From positions 15,562,001 to 15,626,000 of the forward strand of contig NC_088788.1 in the NCBI RefSeq assembly GCF_949628265.1: a DNA stretch of 64,000 nt, given 5' to 3'. This stretch comes from Cloeon dipterum (lineage: Eukaryota; Arthropoda; Insecta; Ephemeroptera; Baetidae). Positions 13,801-26,430 of the stretch are shown piece by piece. The translations under genes were made by a program, and so were the position numbers. Position 1 is the first letter of the stretch. Every line of letters starts with the position of its first letter. A model generated the notes under the pieces. That model saw nothing but the letters and a program-made list of their open reading frames with translations, made no database searches and was not told the origin of the DNA.

Positions 13801-16800
13801 ACTTTTGTTCTTTAATAAATTGAGAGAGCATAAAGAGAAAATAATCCAGTTATTCAAACAAGAATATTTTCAATTTTGTATAATCGATTATTTTTCTGGG
13901 TTTTTGGAATTGAAATAAATTTTTCGGTCGAGAAAACAGATGGTTGACCACAAGTGTGAACAACGATGTCGGATCACGAAAGGACGCATCTTGAGGTCAT
14001 TTAATCAATAATAGTGCGATAGATTAAGAAATGTGCAATGTGCAACTACGCCAACTTTTATCATGGTGTTTACTGGCCTCATTATGATAAACAGCAGCTG
14101 TGCTTGGCTGGAAATAGACCGTTTCCCACAACATTAAAAACTGACATCAATTTATTTTCAACCTGGCGAACCGGCGGTGTGAAAAAAGACAAACGTACAA
14201 AAGCAGAGAGTTGAGTGCAGGGTGTGTATGCATTGCACTTGTGATGGAAGATAGCACGCAAATATTGTCATGCAAGGTCAAGAGGCTGCTCAGAGATTAA
14301 GACTGTTGCAAAACGCGCGCGCGCGCCACTGGAGCCGAAAATAGTTTTTGTAAAAGGCAAAATTTACTTTGCTCCTCCAGGTTAAGCAGGCTTTTCAAGG
14401 CTCTAGAAATTTCTCCGATCAGATTCGCTCGGCCCAAGTGAGCTTGCAACTAACTCGGCTCAAGGTTCTCTTACCAAAGATTTGACGTATACGAAACAGT
14501 GAGAGAACCGGCCTAACGCAGGTAAATTGCTGCTTGTGAACAAAAACGGAATGCTTTATAATCCCAAAATTTGAAAAATACAGATATAATTAGATTACTT
14601 TTAATATTATTTGATATACTTTAAAATTTATTTTAAATGAAACATTCTGGATTTTTAAACATGAAATTAATTTAAAATCTTTTAATGTATCTTTATTTCT
14701 TATTTACTTAAATATATTTCTAATTTTCTTTAGGCACAGTTTTTACTTACTTTGGCAATAAAAGATTCTAACATGTATTTAAATTAACTTACTTTATTAA
14801 TATTTTTTTTAATAATTATCTTGCTGTCATCCATACATTCTCATTAATTAATTATAAATATAAATCCCAATTTTCTTACTGAAAAGCTTAAACCTTATTT
14901 GTCTATTGGATCAATAAGTTCCAGCTCAATGCCTTTCATGCTCATCAGTTGCAAGTTTTAATTTTAAGCTTGGTTCAGTAATTAGCCAGCGAGTGGAGCA
15001 CTCCATCTACTAAAGATATTAAAAAGATCTAGTTGCTAAATTTCGCGAAGCAGGTTTCGAGGTTACTACATGGCCGCCGGACTTTCTTTCGTCTGAACAG
15101 AACACTCGAACGGCAGATGCCGGGCGAGAAAATGTTTTTTCATCGCGGCCCTCGCTTCACGCCGAGTCAGCGCCGATTTCATGCACGATCCAGAAGGAAA
15201 AAAAACGAGTATTCTAATGAGAAAACGCGATTGTTGTGGACAGAGAGCTTTGTAGCCACAGCCCACTTGCAGCCGATTTGAAAGGCGTTACTGTGGGATT
15301 CTCATTCATCCTTATGGCTGTAAAAAGTCAATTCTAATTTGCTGAGTTTATTTTCTTTGCATAGAGTAGATTGTACTAATTTTTTCAATCAAAAAGGCAA
15401 CAGATTTGAAAAAATTGTTGGTGTTGAATTTTTAAATTAATTACGACGCAGATCTTCATTTTACGATTTTACCTTGACCTCTGTAGCTGAATTTTTACAT
15501 TTCAGAGATCTCAGGTAAAAATTCAGGTAAAGGTTTAGTTGCTTCTTAGAATTTAAATTTGAAGATACATTATTCCAAGAATCGTGAAAATCTGTAGATG
15601 TAATCTACTTTTTGCTATTCATATTTTAATTTTATTGGAAAAACCATACGCCTGCGTTCGATTTATTTTTTATTCAACTTGATAGTCTTAAAAAGCATAT
15701 ATTTTTGTCAAACAAAGTTCTCTCGTTGATCCGCCAATTTATTAAAGTTGTTTTTTGGTAATGTTAATTGGTTTTAACATGGGCTTAAATTAATTGATAA
15801 AATCTTTAATTCATGCTTATTTGAAATCCATCATTGATCATTGAGAAAAAACAATCAATGAAGAGTAATTTTGAATAATTCAAGAAAATGAAATCTTACT
15901 TGTATCCGGTTAGAATGTCCAGGAGAGAAGACTTGCCGGCGCCCGAAGGCCCCATGATGGCCACCAGAGATCCGGGCAAAAAGCTCCCGGACACATTTTT
16001 CAGAATCGTCTTCGAGCCTGCAATAAAGCCAACCGGTTAATTTTCCTTTCTGAACACAGACGAGTCACGTGGACACGCCGGCTGCAGGAGCAAAGAGATA
16101 ATTGCGAAAAACCTTGGTTTCCTAATCTTGCACATCGCCTGTGTACACGTTGTGCTCGGCAACACACCGAGTTAAGTCTCCGCGCGGCTCTACCTTCGTA
16201 ATAAATAATTATTGCGCGCGGCTCTCCGATCGAGCACACATGCTGCTAGCAATGCAAAAGATACTTCACTTTGCCCCAGGTCAAGATGAGACGCGCATCA
16301 CTTCCCGCACTTAAAATTGGCTACGAATGCGATTATTTAAAAAAAAATCCAAGTTTTGATATCTGATAGAGATATTATTGTACAAAAAAATCATCCTACA
16401 AGGTCAACTGCATAAATTAAAAACAAAAATTTAATCGTTTTAGCCTTGAGAGAAGTGCGCTCACTGTGTTTTAAACTCTGTCGTAATCTCCTTTTTTTGT
16501 TAACTAATAAATGGTATCGAACTAATTTAATAAATGTTTATTAAACTAAAATTTGTTTCGTTAAATGATTAAATGTTTGTGATAAAATTGATTTTAAGCG
16601 TTACCTGTTATTTGTCTCCAAAACATGTGACGAAAAATTAATAAATTGATTATAATCAAAGTTGATACACCATTCTAATTCATGTATCAAAACTACAGAA
16701 AAATTAATTCGACAAACATTTTAACACGAAACTATTCGTTTAATTTACTAAGATTGGCTTTTTCTAATTTATAAATCTACCAGAAAAAATCCGTACAAAG

Positions 16801-18918
16801 TGCAAAGCAAATTTATTAATTTACTTGAGAACTTATTTTTTTAATCAGAACGGTCATTTATCTTTATCATCTGGAATTATTATAAATAAATTTAATTTCA
16901 ACGATTTGGCTCATGGACAACTGCGTCTCAGACAGATAACTGCGTGACGGTGTCAAGCAGTGGTCCTCGAGCTTTCGAACATTTGTGTTTACAAATGAGT
17001 TGCCAAAAGGGCGCGTATGCACACATTTATGCTTTTAATGACTGAGTTGGCTGTGATTTGCGTGAATGTGTGCACACAAGCACGCCGTCCTTGCTTCTCG
17101 GCAGAGATTACTCATAGCTGCAGCGAGATATTGTTTTGTCACTAGCAGACCACGTGCACCAGGAAGATCTTCTCTTTGAGAGACGAAGCCAGTTATATAT
17201 ATTACAGAATGTGTCAATTACTCTGTGTGTGCATTTCTCGCGCTTCAGCGTCATCGCGACTTGTTTTCGCCCGCAGCTTCATTGTGGACAAATACGGATA
17301 AATAAACAATATCCATTGCTGAAGAATGGAAAATATTAATAATAATTATCGAGCCGATTCCATCTTTTAATCTTTGCTCGAGTTCGCAATGACTTAATTG
17401 TTTGTTTGATAGTTTGAAAAACATCAGGCAGTCTAGATAAACTTATAGCCATTCATTCGACTGTCAACTATTTGTAAAGAAGTTTTTTACATTTAACCAA
17501 ATGCTCTCTGATGAACGAACGTGGCACAACTATCCGTATTTTTTGGCTCCAAAGAAAAAATACCAATAAAATGATATTGCCCCTTAAAAAGTTTTTAATT
17601 GCAGCTGTTTAGCTCGATGGTTTCAGTTACAAAACAATTTTCGCTTTATTGCGACGAGCAATAAAATCAGCGTTAGCAATGAAAGTGCCGATCGTGCGCA
17701 AACAACAAACACCGGAGTTGTCTTCTTCAATGCGTCAGGCCTACACGCAATTGTTCAATGAAACAACGCACTCCGACTGTTTACTCAATTTTCCCTGAAA
17801 CAATTATAATTCCGATCAACGGCTCAAAGCTAGAAAACCTCTCTCTCTCTCTCGGCTGACAGGAGCATTGTCCAGCTCTCAGACGATAATTGCCCGCTCA
17901 GAGTTGAGTAATGAGCAACTAGAGTGCACACTTAAAAGTTCATTCAGAAAGAAAAATAAAGAAATGATATGAAAGTCGAAACAACTTGATGAGCCGTATC
18001 ATTTTTTAATTTCTCTCCATAAAATAAATTTAAATTTATTTATTTATTTAGTTGAAACTGTCGAGACAACAAAAATGACCTCGACTCACTCAGCTGAATT
18101 CGAAACAGATGTTTTCATCGAGGCGATGCAATCGGAATTTCTCGGCAGAAGCAGAAAGTATTAGATAGAGCGAGATGCGTGCATGCAGTGAAGAGATCGT
18201 TGGCCCGTAAAAGAGTCATCTGCCGCACTCTCATAAATTGATACTGTCTGCTCCCCAGCAAACAGACACACGCACACGAATTAATTCAAATTGGCAACTT
18301 GATGTCTGCAAGGGTTTCATCTGCGTTTGGAAAATTTAACTTAAAAATCACTGCACTTTTGCTGCTTCATTTAAATGAGTTAAGAGATGCTTTTAATTTG
18401 AATTCCCTTTAGATTTTCTATTATTGATTAGTAAAATAAAAGCCAAGTTAAACTATCAAAACAACACTCGTAAAAATAAATCTCACCTTGAGATCGAAAG
18501 ATCGGATCACAGTTGAGGCTTGAAACTTCAATCAATCTTAAGTTGAAAATTAAATATTACGTCTCAAATGAGGTCCGATTTTTTCGATCACACTAAAGAG
18601 AATATTTTTAGTGCAGCAACTCAAAATTTGCAATGATATCATTTTAACTGTAGGCGCATTATGGTTGATTTTAACTAATTTAATATTGAAATAATAATTT
18701 TAAAATAAATTTAGTACAAAACTCTTACCCCTACGTAGTCCAAGAGGGACAGTGTACTTAAGGTCCTCGAACTCGAGCAGAGGAGGACTCTTGATGGGCT
18801 TGCGTGAGAAGACCTTGCTAGGGTTGGTCAGGTTGTTGTTGGTGACGACGACCTGCTGGGGCTGCACGTCATCCTGCTTAACCCAGACGTCCTCGGACTC
18901 GGCTGCTGCTGCTGCCAT
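7874..18918 (-). CDS. ABCG half-transporter B (complete, 657 aa)
   Basis: Eleven exons, complement of: 7874..8218, 9185..9340, 9434..9534, 9595..9763, 9899..10050, 10597..10764, 10821..11059, 11623..11768, 12124..12313, 15900..16017, 18729..18918. All junctions are GT-AG and phases close exactly (1974 nt). It encodes an ABCG1/4-like half-transporter: Walker A GPSGAGKS (86-93), Q-loop CYIQQDD (128-134), signature LSGGQRKR (187-194), Walker B IMFLDE (207-212), D-loop GLDSSS, H-loop CTIHQP with His244. The membrane domain runs from about 402 to 657 and ends KIKSER, close to the ABCG1 C-terminus. The loop before the last helix keeps the family's C...YCH cysteine pair. Start: ATG at 18918, with an in-frame TGA four codons upstream. 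Likely a membrane exporter of lipids or sterols working as a dimer; the substrate cannot be read from sequence. Introns 1 and 2 are long (2.7 and 3.6 kb). Confidence 0.93.
8535..9012. repeat. MITE-like inverted-repeat element, copy 1 (intron of B)
   Basis: The element is a large imperfect palindrome. GGCAACCAATCAGAGAAG near 8677 pairs with a near-match at its right side near 8880-8896, and GTGACGTAGC near 8719 pairs with the GCTACGTCA block near 8842. An inner perfect 12-bp inverted repeat lies at 8682-8693 and 8702-8713. Outer blocks (GGTAGCAAAAT; GTCAAAAATTAA) and an inner block GCCTAAGATC are shared with 22474-22760. It sits in the intron between the last two exons of gene B. No transposase is encoded, as expected for a non-autonomous element. 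Confidence 0.6.
12314..15899. other. Intron 2 of gene B (about 3.6 kb)
   Basis: AT-rich intron between the Walker A and Q-loop exons. It contains a dispersed repeat at 12759-12824 and a short CG run at about 14315-14326. No open frame here resembles a protein. Confidence 0.6.
12759..12824. repeat. Dispersed repeat, copy 2 (in intron of gene B)
   Basis: Partner of 1017-1100, in the same orientation, with ordered matching blocks AAGCTTGATT, TATGAAAAC, TTAGAAAAAA and GCCGTTAC. Both copies lie in introns of neighbouring minus-strand ABCG genes. Confidence 0.4.
16018..18728. other. Intron 1 of gene B (about 2.7 kb)
   Basis: Intron between the N-terminal exon and the Walker A exon of gene B. A short CT microsatellite lies near 17838-17854. 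No gene or larger repeat is recognised. Confidence 0.55.
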
Positions 18919-19228
18919 GCTCGCTGCTCAACACTGAATGCTGAACAAGACAAGAAAACGAACGCCAGTCACTGAGCGTAAGGATTCGTCGCCTCCCTCC
19001 ATGTGTACAGCGCGCTGCGTCTTCGCCGGTCAAACTTCATGTTATTGTTCACTCGCTCACCGCTTTTGAAACTATTAACTAACTCGTCGTTGAATGGACA
19101 CGCCAAACTCAATTTCGAATTGGCAATGACTGCAACAACTCTCATTGTGTCATTGCACGCCTGAATTACGGATAGAGCGTTGAAGTGGATTTGTACTGAA
19201 AAATTTCTGAGAAAATCGGCTCCAAGTG

Positions 19229-19360
19229 TGCATGCTAATCAACGGTGAGCATTGTCTCCCTATTGAAAATCATGAGGTTTTTTCACTAGAAGAAAATTTT
19301 GCTCATAATTCATACACCGTTGGATAGATTGCAACGAGAGGAATCGAAACTAAGCCAAAA
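19229..19360. repeat. Dispersed repeat, part X, copy 1
   Basis: Matches 50214-50340 in order through GCATGCTAATCAA, ATTGAAAATC, GCTCATAAT, CGTTGGA and ACGAGA blocks, with scattered substitutions. Here part X precedes part Y (19739-20058); at the other site Y precedes X. Confidence 0.6.
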
Positions 19361-19738
19361 ATAACTGACGAAACCGCTTAATTCTTCGTGAAATTTGGCA
19401 TGGCTTAATATGTTCTAAGAATTTACCCCTTCACTCCTTAAGTGGGGTACATTATTTCTTTCACAAAATAAAACAGTCCTTCTTCAATTCAATTCAATTC
19501 GTTTTTTTTCTCCAAACAGGTCATAATATTTTACAAACATTTAAAGTCAGGGAAATCGCATTAGGAGAAATAAGGCATTTGTAGAGTTAGCGAACAACCC
19601 GCTGAAACTCGTGAGTAAAATAGTCTTCCTATAACTAACTACTTTTCATTCTCTGTACTACGTTCTTCATCGTCGTCAATAAGCTCGAAATAGGGACCAG
19701 TCGATGGAACAATGAATGCATCTGGTTTTTTAAACAAG

Positions 19739-20058
19739 ACCAGCCCGTTGGCTCTCATTATTAATCCAAGGAGTGTTGAGGTAATGGGAGATATTTGATC
19801 ATTGCGGAGATCTACTATTGCTGACTGCTCTATGTCGGAGATGGCTAAAGGTGGTTACTTTTTGGTGACCAGAAATGCTCAAATTGCTCAACGGGTTGGG
19901 AAGCACATTGGCGTTGACTCGCCACTTGCTAGTTTTCGCACCTTCTCAGCGACTTTAAAGACACTAGCGTTTCAATAGAAGGCCACTTTGCGTGGAGGTG
20001 AAAAGATGACCACTTTCACCCCATATTATCACCTCGACAGGCGGTGTTATTGGGACCC
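19739..20058. repeat. Dispersed repeat, part Y, copy 1
   Basis: Aligns with 49781-50130 through ACCAGCCCGTTGGCTC, AATGGGAG, TATTTGA, GGAGATCTA, GCTCAAATTGCTCAACGGG, GACTCG, GCGTTTCAAT and GGTGTTATTGGGACCC, in the same order and orientation. It is diverged, with small gaps. Probably a non-autonomous transposon or an old element fragment. Confidence 0.7.
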
Positions 20059-21553
20059 AGTGAGTTTTCGTAACCTATAAAAGTGCTGAGCAAAGGCTAA
20101 AAAGTAAGATTTTAACAACAATCTACTTTTTTCGAAAAAAAAATAACAATAACCTAATTATAAAAAATGGAGCACCCGCCATTGCAAGTAGTACTTCTCA
20201 TGACCCGGAAAAGGTGAGTTGGCACGAATAGCGGCTTTAGTTTGAATCAATGGCAAATTTAATTTTTAAACTTGCTATTATATATTTTGATTTTTGTCTT
20301 TGAAACATTTCGAATTTCCTAGCCCCGAAGCCAAGTACCTCTTTTAATTTTATCAAGATTTCCTCGTGATAAAGGGGCAAATAATCACAATTCTTCAAAC
20401 GCTTATTGCAGAATATTCATTTCATTAATCACTCTTAGATCCGCATCTATACACTCTTCCTTGTTAGATCTTGAAATTGCATAAGGACTTAGCCTTGTGA
20501 GGTACACTTACGCTGCTTAAACTCCTTATCTTTCTCTTTTGTTCACTCGAAAGCGGCGTGCATCTCGCCCCCGCGGGACTAAAATCCAAAAGCAGAACGG
20601 CCGATAGGGACCTCGCGCATTGCTGTCAAGTGTTTCTTCTTTATCTGTTGAAATGTCGATTTACACAAAGTTACAACAGATAAAGAAAATGCGCATGGCA
20701 CACTCATAAGGCCAAAGTCCCAGATTTCATCTGTTTAATTAAATGTTGGAATTTGAAACTTTTCTGTTTGGAGAGAAATTGTGACGTAATTATCTACTGA
20801 TTATTTTCAGCGGTGAAAAAAGTTAATGTGACTTTTCATCCAGCTGGAGATTAAGATAAAACTAATTTTACTCAACTGTGCGTCTGCACGTGTGAATGTT
20901 GGTTTTCAGTTTTGCGAGAAATTCTAAGCAAATTGAATTTGAATCAGGTTTTGAATTTTGTATTAAAACAAACATTTAGCCTAATTGGTCTTCATAGCAT
21001 TATATATATATGATGCTGAAAATTATTTATAGGATTTAATTAAAATACAAACATATAAATAAGTTAACCATAAAATATGAAATCATTTTCTCATAAATAT
21101 AAGAATTGAAACACTTGACATTTTCCTTCAAGCGATAAAGCGTCGGTCATAATTATTATTGTTATAATTTAATTATGTCCGCAGAAATATTTCAAAAAGT
21201 ATACCAAAAATTCATACGTATGATACAAGTTGGTTTTAATGTGTGTTGTATACACATAATTCATCGTGATAAAAACTTTTATTTTATTGTTTTTGTGTAT
21301 AATGTGTACTTTGCAATAAAATTCGCGCGTCACTATGATATTAAAGTCCAAGTGAATGAGCAAATAACAAGCATCATCTTTTTAACGGTTTTTGTTCTAC
21401 ACTATGTCGCGGGGGCAAAACAGCAAAAGGCTCAATTGGTGCATTATTGGCGACCTCGAGTGTGTGCGGCGGCGGCGCGGGTCAAACAGCAGGCCGCTCG
21501 CATCAAGTTGACAATAATTGATAATTTTGTTCAACCGCGGATCGCGGATCAAA

Positions 21554-21567
21554 GCGCCATCTGGTGG
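21554..21567 (-). promoter_or_regulatory. CTCF core motif match
   Basis: On the minus strand this reads CCACCAGATGGCGC, matching every position of the animal CTCF core CCASYAGRKGGCRS. It lies in the spacer where the ABCG genes switch direction, a sensible place for an insulator. The match is sequence-only. Confidence 0.45.
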
Positions 21568-22473
21568 ACAAGCGGTGCAAGGCGTGCAGAAGTCGGATTT
21601 GCGCTGAGCACCAACAGGTGGCTTGGAGTTCAGCTCCGGAGGAGTTAAAATTATTTATGTGCTGCACTTAGCAGTCAGTCGCTTTGAAATTGAATTAGAT
21701 GCAGAGTGACCTTTGCATACTGTTTCGATGATCGCCTTGAGGTAAAGGACCTCTTCCTGAGTTGAATGAACACGCGTTCAACAGCAATTTATGCGATGCT
21801 GCGCTAACCAACTCTACTGTTGCTTTATGATGGACTTACCACAGATGTCACAGCTCGAAAATATTAAACAGCTAGTAAAAATGACAGCAAAACAATAATA
21901 CATTTTACAACATACTGCCATTTTCGTTATTAATGAATCTTAAAAAATACCAATTACAGATAAAAATAATTCAATTTTGAATCGAGTTTTTAAAACAAAC
22001 AATCCATTTCATCAACAATTGGCATTTTTAAGATTATTGCGAAATAATTCAATATAAGAATGATGTTATATTTGATCATCTTTCATTTTTCACAGAAAAA
22101 TATCTCATTTAATCCCTGCTTTTTTATTAATCCAGGGGTGTTTAGGGTTTAATTTAATTTCAAAACAAGTAATCAACTTTTCTTTTATCAGGAGCCTGCA
22201 AGATAAGAATAAATGCAAAAAATGCAAGGTGCTTTCACGTTCTCTGTGGTTATCAGCATGAAGAAACACATTTTACAAGATTCTTTTATAATTTGCTAGT
22301 AAAATATGTTTGCAAAGCTGACTCGTTAATTAGCATCTCATAATGAAAGCCTTTAGCGGGTCATATATAATATAACAACTAATTGTGGATGAAATACAAA
22401 CATTTCGGGCTGTTGCTCCCGAATATTTTTAAACCTTTTAAAATAGCATTTGAATTTAATTGTTGATATTGCC

Positions 22474-22760
22474 AAAATCGATTCCTGAGGGTTGAATCAG
22501 ATTAGGTAGCAAAATCACCCGGCCGACAACTTGGTGAAAACGTGAAATACCTTTATCAAAGCGTTTTGATCAGAACCCTAAAAGAAGTGCCACAAGGAAC
22601 TTCTCAAAAATCAAGTATCAAAAAGGCGAGCGATTGTCTAATTGGCTTTTCTAACGTGTACTAGCATTAGCGCATCACAGGCCTAAGATCGAGATAGCCA
22701 GCTGCTGGCTGGTGTTTCAGCTGCCTAACCAAATTCGACCCTCAGGAATCGATTGGATTT
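22474..22760. repeat. MITE-like element, copy 2
   Basis: A 20-bp terminal inverted repeat with one mismatch is formed by 22478-22497 (TCGATTCCTGAGGGTTGAAT) and 22733-22752. The interior shares GGTAGCAAAAT and GCCTAAGATC blocks with the element in gene B at 8535-9012. No protein is encoded. Confidence 0.6.
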
Positions 22761-25515
22761 TGTCAAAAATTAATATTCGGTGCTTCTTTAAAAAATGAGC
22801 TTTGAAAGACAGTGTCCGCTAAAAAATTTAGAGGAAATATTATATTTTTTTCTTTTTCATCGTTGTAAAATTGATGCGGGTCTATATTTTTTTTTAAATA
22901 AAAAAAAATAGTAAATCAATGATATTCAACTTATATAAAATACCAACATACCATTTAAATTTAAAGGCTACCATTTCTATTTTAAGCAACGGTCACGGCA
23001 TCAAAGTAGGACGAAAAATATCTTGTGTGGATCAAATTGCTGATTAATTAGGCTGGCGCGCAATGCAAAGTCAGTCATCTCTTCACTGCCGGCCTTAGGC
23101 GATAACAAGGGTTGATTGCTCCTGCGTGCTTGCCAGAGGGCTTTCCTTTTCCCTATATACCTTCTCCATCTGCTGCTGCGAAAATAAAACACACAGTGGC
23201 TGATTGTGTGGGCGCTTAATTTACGTTTGCTCTATAGCCGGGCCGGCCTTGAATTTCATGCGAGATTACTATCAGTCACGGTCTCTGCAGTTATGTAGTT
23301 TGCGGTCGCTGAGTGTGTCGGAGCATCGGTCGTCTTCGTCGTCGGAGACCTTCAGGGGTCAGCCGCGTGTTTCGGGGTGCTCTCGTTCTGATTTTCACAG
23401 TGTCCAAAGCGTGTTCACGAGATGAGTGAGGCTGCATGTGCCGCGAAGTATCCGCCCAGAGATAACTTTTGACTCTCTGCAAACCGCATTCGAGCTGGAT
23501 AAAGCGGTGACAGCAGCAGCAAACTCGTTTTAATTAATGCAGAGAATGATTGATCTAATTATGAACTCATAAATATTTAAGCACGGAGAAAATTAAGTGT
23601 TATATTCTAAAGTATAGTACTTGCTTAAGAATTTCGTATTAACTTCCTAAACTTTCGTATAATTCATGGGTTTTAAATTATTTGTTTGCATGATTTAAAA
23701 ATTATATCTATAGACATGATAAAAAACATGAGTGTCTTTTGAATTTTTCATAAGGTTCACACGCATTTGTCTCTGTATTTACAAGGCAGTTTTTTCTCGA
23801 GAAAAACACAGCAAGAAAAATCCAGTTTGTTCCAGACTTAATCGGTATTTCATGTGTAATTTTTGCTAAAATCCAAAACAAATTAGTAACAAGGTGTCAA
23901 AAAGTACAGAGAAAGGAACATAAAAATACTTGTCTAAGTTGACTATAAAATAGCTTCTAGCTTCGTATCACTTTTATTTCATATCTGAACATGAAAATGA
24001 CTCGTCTTTAGACTATTGACAAGGTTAGACTTTTTAAAATGATTCAAATTTCCTATTTAGCTATTTAATAAGTGCAACAACAAAAATCCTTTGCTTGAAA
24101 GTCATTTACATCTGAGAAATTCATTGATGACTCAACGCTGTTTTATTTAAGAAAATGTATCCTTGTGTAAAATAAAAGTAAAAATCCGTTTAAAATGGTC
24201 TTGGAGTGGATAATTGGTCATTTTATTACCTTTGTTTTTGGGCTTCTAATGTAGAACACAGGATGAAAATTTTAAAATGGAGCTACGTTACGTTTCCCTA
24301 GGATGTTAACTGGATGATATCTTTCTAAATTGAATCAATTTAAAAAATTCATTTTCCTTTAGTAAAAAAATTGTTTAAAATACAATTGCTTAAACGAACG
24401 TTTATTTCCGGAAGTTTCCTGAAAACCCACTTTGGCCAGGCAATCTTTTTGTCATTTTTTGTCTGCCCTTTTGTATAACCCTGATTTTCCTGGGTGTGGA
24501 GTTGTACAAATGATTACGAAAAAAGCCGAGACGTATACGTGTATAGGTCATAAGATACAAAGGGTCAACGTTTAAAACACTTCAGATCATTTTAAAATTT
24601 ATTTTCAGGGCTCTAGTGGACGCTTTCCTTTTTACAAGAATCTTAATGGGTTTCATTGTACACATTGTTCTACATGATTGTGAAGCATTATAAAGAAAAA
24701 CAATAATGCTTGCGAAATAAAATGAGCGCTCAATATCTAGAATTCTGAATGAGAAGCAGCAGCCAAAAGAGCTTTTAATAAAAAAATATCGATTACCAAT
24801 CAATATTAATTTCACTTTTCTCACTTGGAGAGACAGCATAGCCTTGGTCAATTTCTTTTTTTTTTTATAAATAATAGAGAAGCCAGGCGCGGATCAAAGG
24901 CCGTGGAATTGCAGCATTCGCCTAAAAGCTAAGAAAAGCGTATTACGAAATGTATTATCTGTAGCTGTCCAACTTTTCACGGCTTCTGGCTTCACACCTG
25001 CGGCGAAAATGGATTTGCTTCAAGCAGAATAGTCGTGTGTGTATATGTTTCCAAGGGTGTTATCTCGCAAAAAGGGAAGCCAGACATTTTCAAAGCCGTC
25101 TTCAGCGAATCTCAGATCTCTTTTTTTTGCGTTTGTGACACATTGCTTCATTGACTCTGCACTCAAGCGTTGCCTGAACACTAAGGACACTTTTTTGGGG
25201 GAAATTTTGTCGTTCAAGACGTGTTCAAAATCTTCAGACGAAAATGTAGGTTAAAGGCCGGATTTTATCTAATCGCTGCAATTGTTTCGACAGTAGACGT
25301 CTTTGACAACAAACGACAGACTACTTGTAGTGTTACAAAATGAATATTTTATAAAATGCAAAATGTTGTAACGAGGAATCAGATTTCTTGGCCTTCTCCT
25401 GGTTAGTTGTTCTCAATGAATGTCTGGTTTAAAAATGAAAAGGTCGGAATTATTTAATTATTGACGAAGCTAGAAACAAAATCTGAGTTAAGGATCTTTT
25501 GTTTTTGTTTGTTCT

Positions 25516-25557
25516 GTGGGTTAAATGCAAACTAGTTGCTGCGACAGTAGTGGCGGA
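25516..25557. repeat. 42-bp direct repeat, left copy
   Basis: Matches 26389-26430 over 42 bases with two differences; the shared core includes AATGCAAACTAGTT and CTGCGACAGTAGTGGCGGA. The pair encloses about 830 bases. Confidence 0.7.
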
Positions 25558-26388
25558 CTCCCCCCTTTTAAGATGGGATCTTTTAAAAATTAAGGTCGAC
25601 CGTTCGGTGAAAAATTTTAGAGGCCGCTGCGTCCAGACGGTGGTCAATTCTGAGCCAGTGCAAACCTTGGTTTGCGAATTAGAAGAGAGTGTGTCTGACA
25701 ACCGGTCGTGGCTGCACAGACTATCAACTATGCGAATGGGGAAGTGAACAGCTACCGGCGTTGGACTCTTGAGTCGAACGCTACTCCTTGTAAATATGGG
25801 ACCGGGGGGCCTGCTTGTGGGCCGCGCGCGCAGCCATCAGCATCTCCGGGTGTTAAAAATCTTCATCGCGGGAGTGCAAGATAGTTACTCGTGGAACTCA
25901 ATGGACGGTAACTGACTCTCGGACTGGTACCGTACTTGGAACGCATAAGGGCAATCACAAAATTGTTGACTATTTGTCGAATGGAACTTAATCTCGCGGC
26001 GTGCACAGCGTGTGCAGGCGGCGATCACATACAATTGCTTTTGACATATTAAACACAAATAACCGACTTCTGGGAATTCTTTTAATGATTTTGTCTTGGA
26101 ATCAATCATAAATATTTGTTAAACAATGTTAGTAATTCAACCACGTATTTAGAGAATGAATTGTTACTGGGCTTCAACTAAAAAAATTACATTTTTTTCT
26201 TCTTGATAATTCCAGGAATTCATCTTCTGCTCAATTTCTTGCAGGCTGTGTTGAATTTGGAACTTCATCTGTTTGACATCTTAGTAAATTATAGAGGCTC
26301 GGCTTGCATCTCAACAATTCCGATTTTTCGTACTTCCACTTTCTCGCCCGGGTTACCACTCGCGGATTACGTCGGGCGGTCACCGAAT

Positions 26389-26430
26389 GTGGGTTTAATG
26401 CAAACTAGTTTCTGCGACAGTAGTGGCGGA
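26389..26430. repeat. 42-bp direct repeat, right copy
   Basis: Same-orientation partner of 25516-25557, 40 of 42 bases identical by eye. Sequence on either side of the two copies does not continue to match. Confidence 0.7.

Noticed and set aside
14315-14326. Short CG run, possible Z-DNA site
   Set aside because: It is only about a dozen bases, isolated in an intron, with nothing else to suggest function.
17838-17854. CT microsatellite
   Set aside because: An ordinary short simple repeat.
21175-21648. 157-codon plus-strand frame in the B-C spacer
   Set aside because: No domain is recognisable, composition shifts from AT-rich to GC-rich within it, and no flanking splice structure supports a gene.
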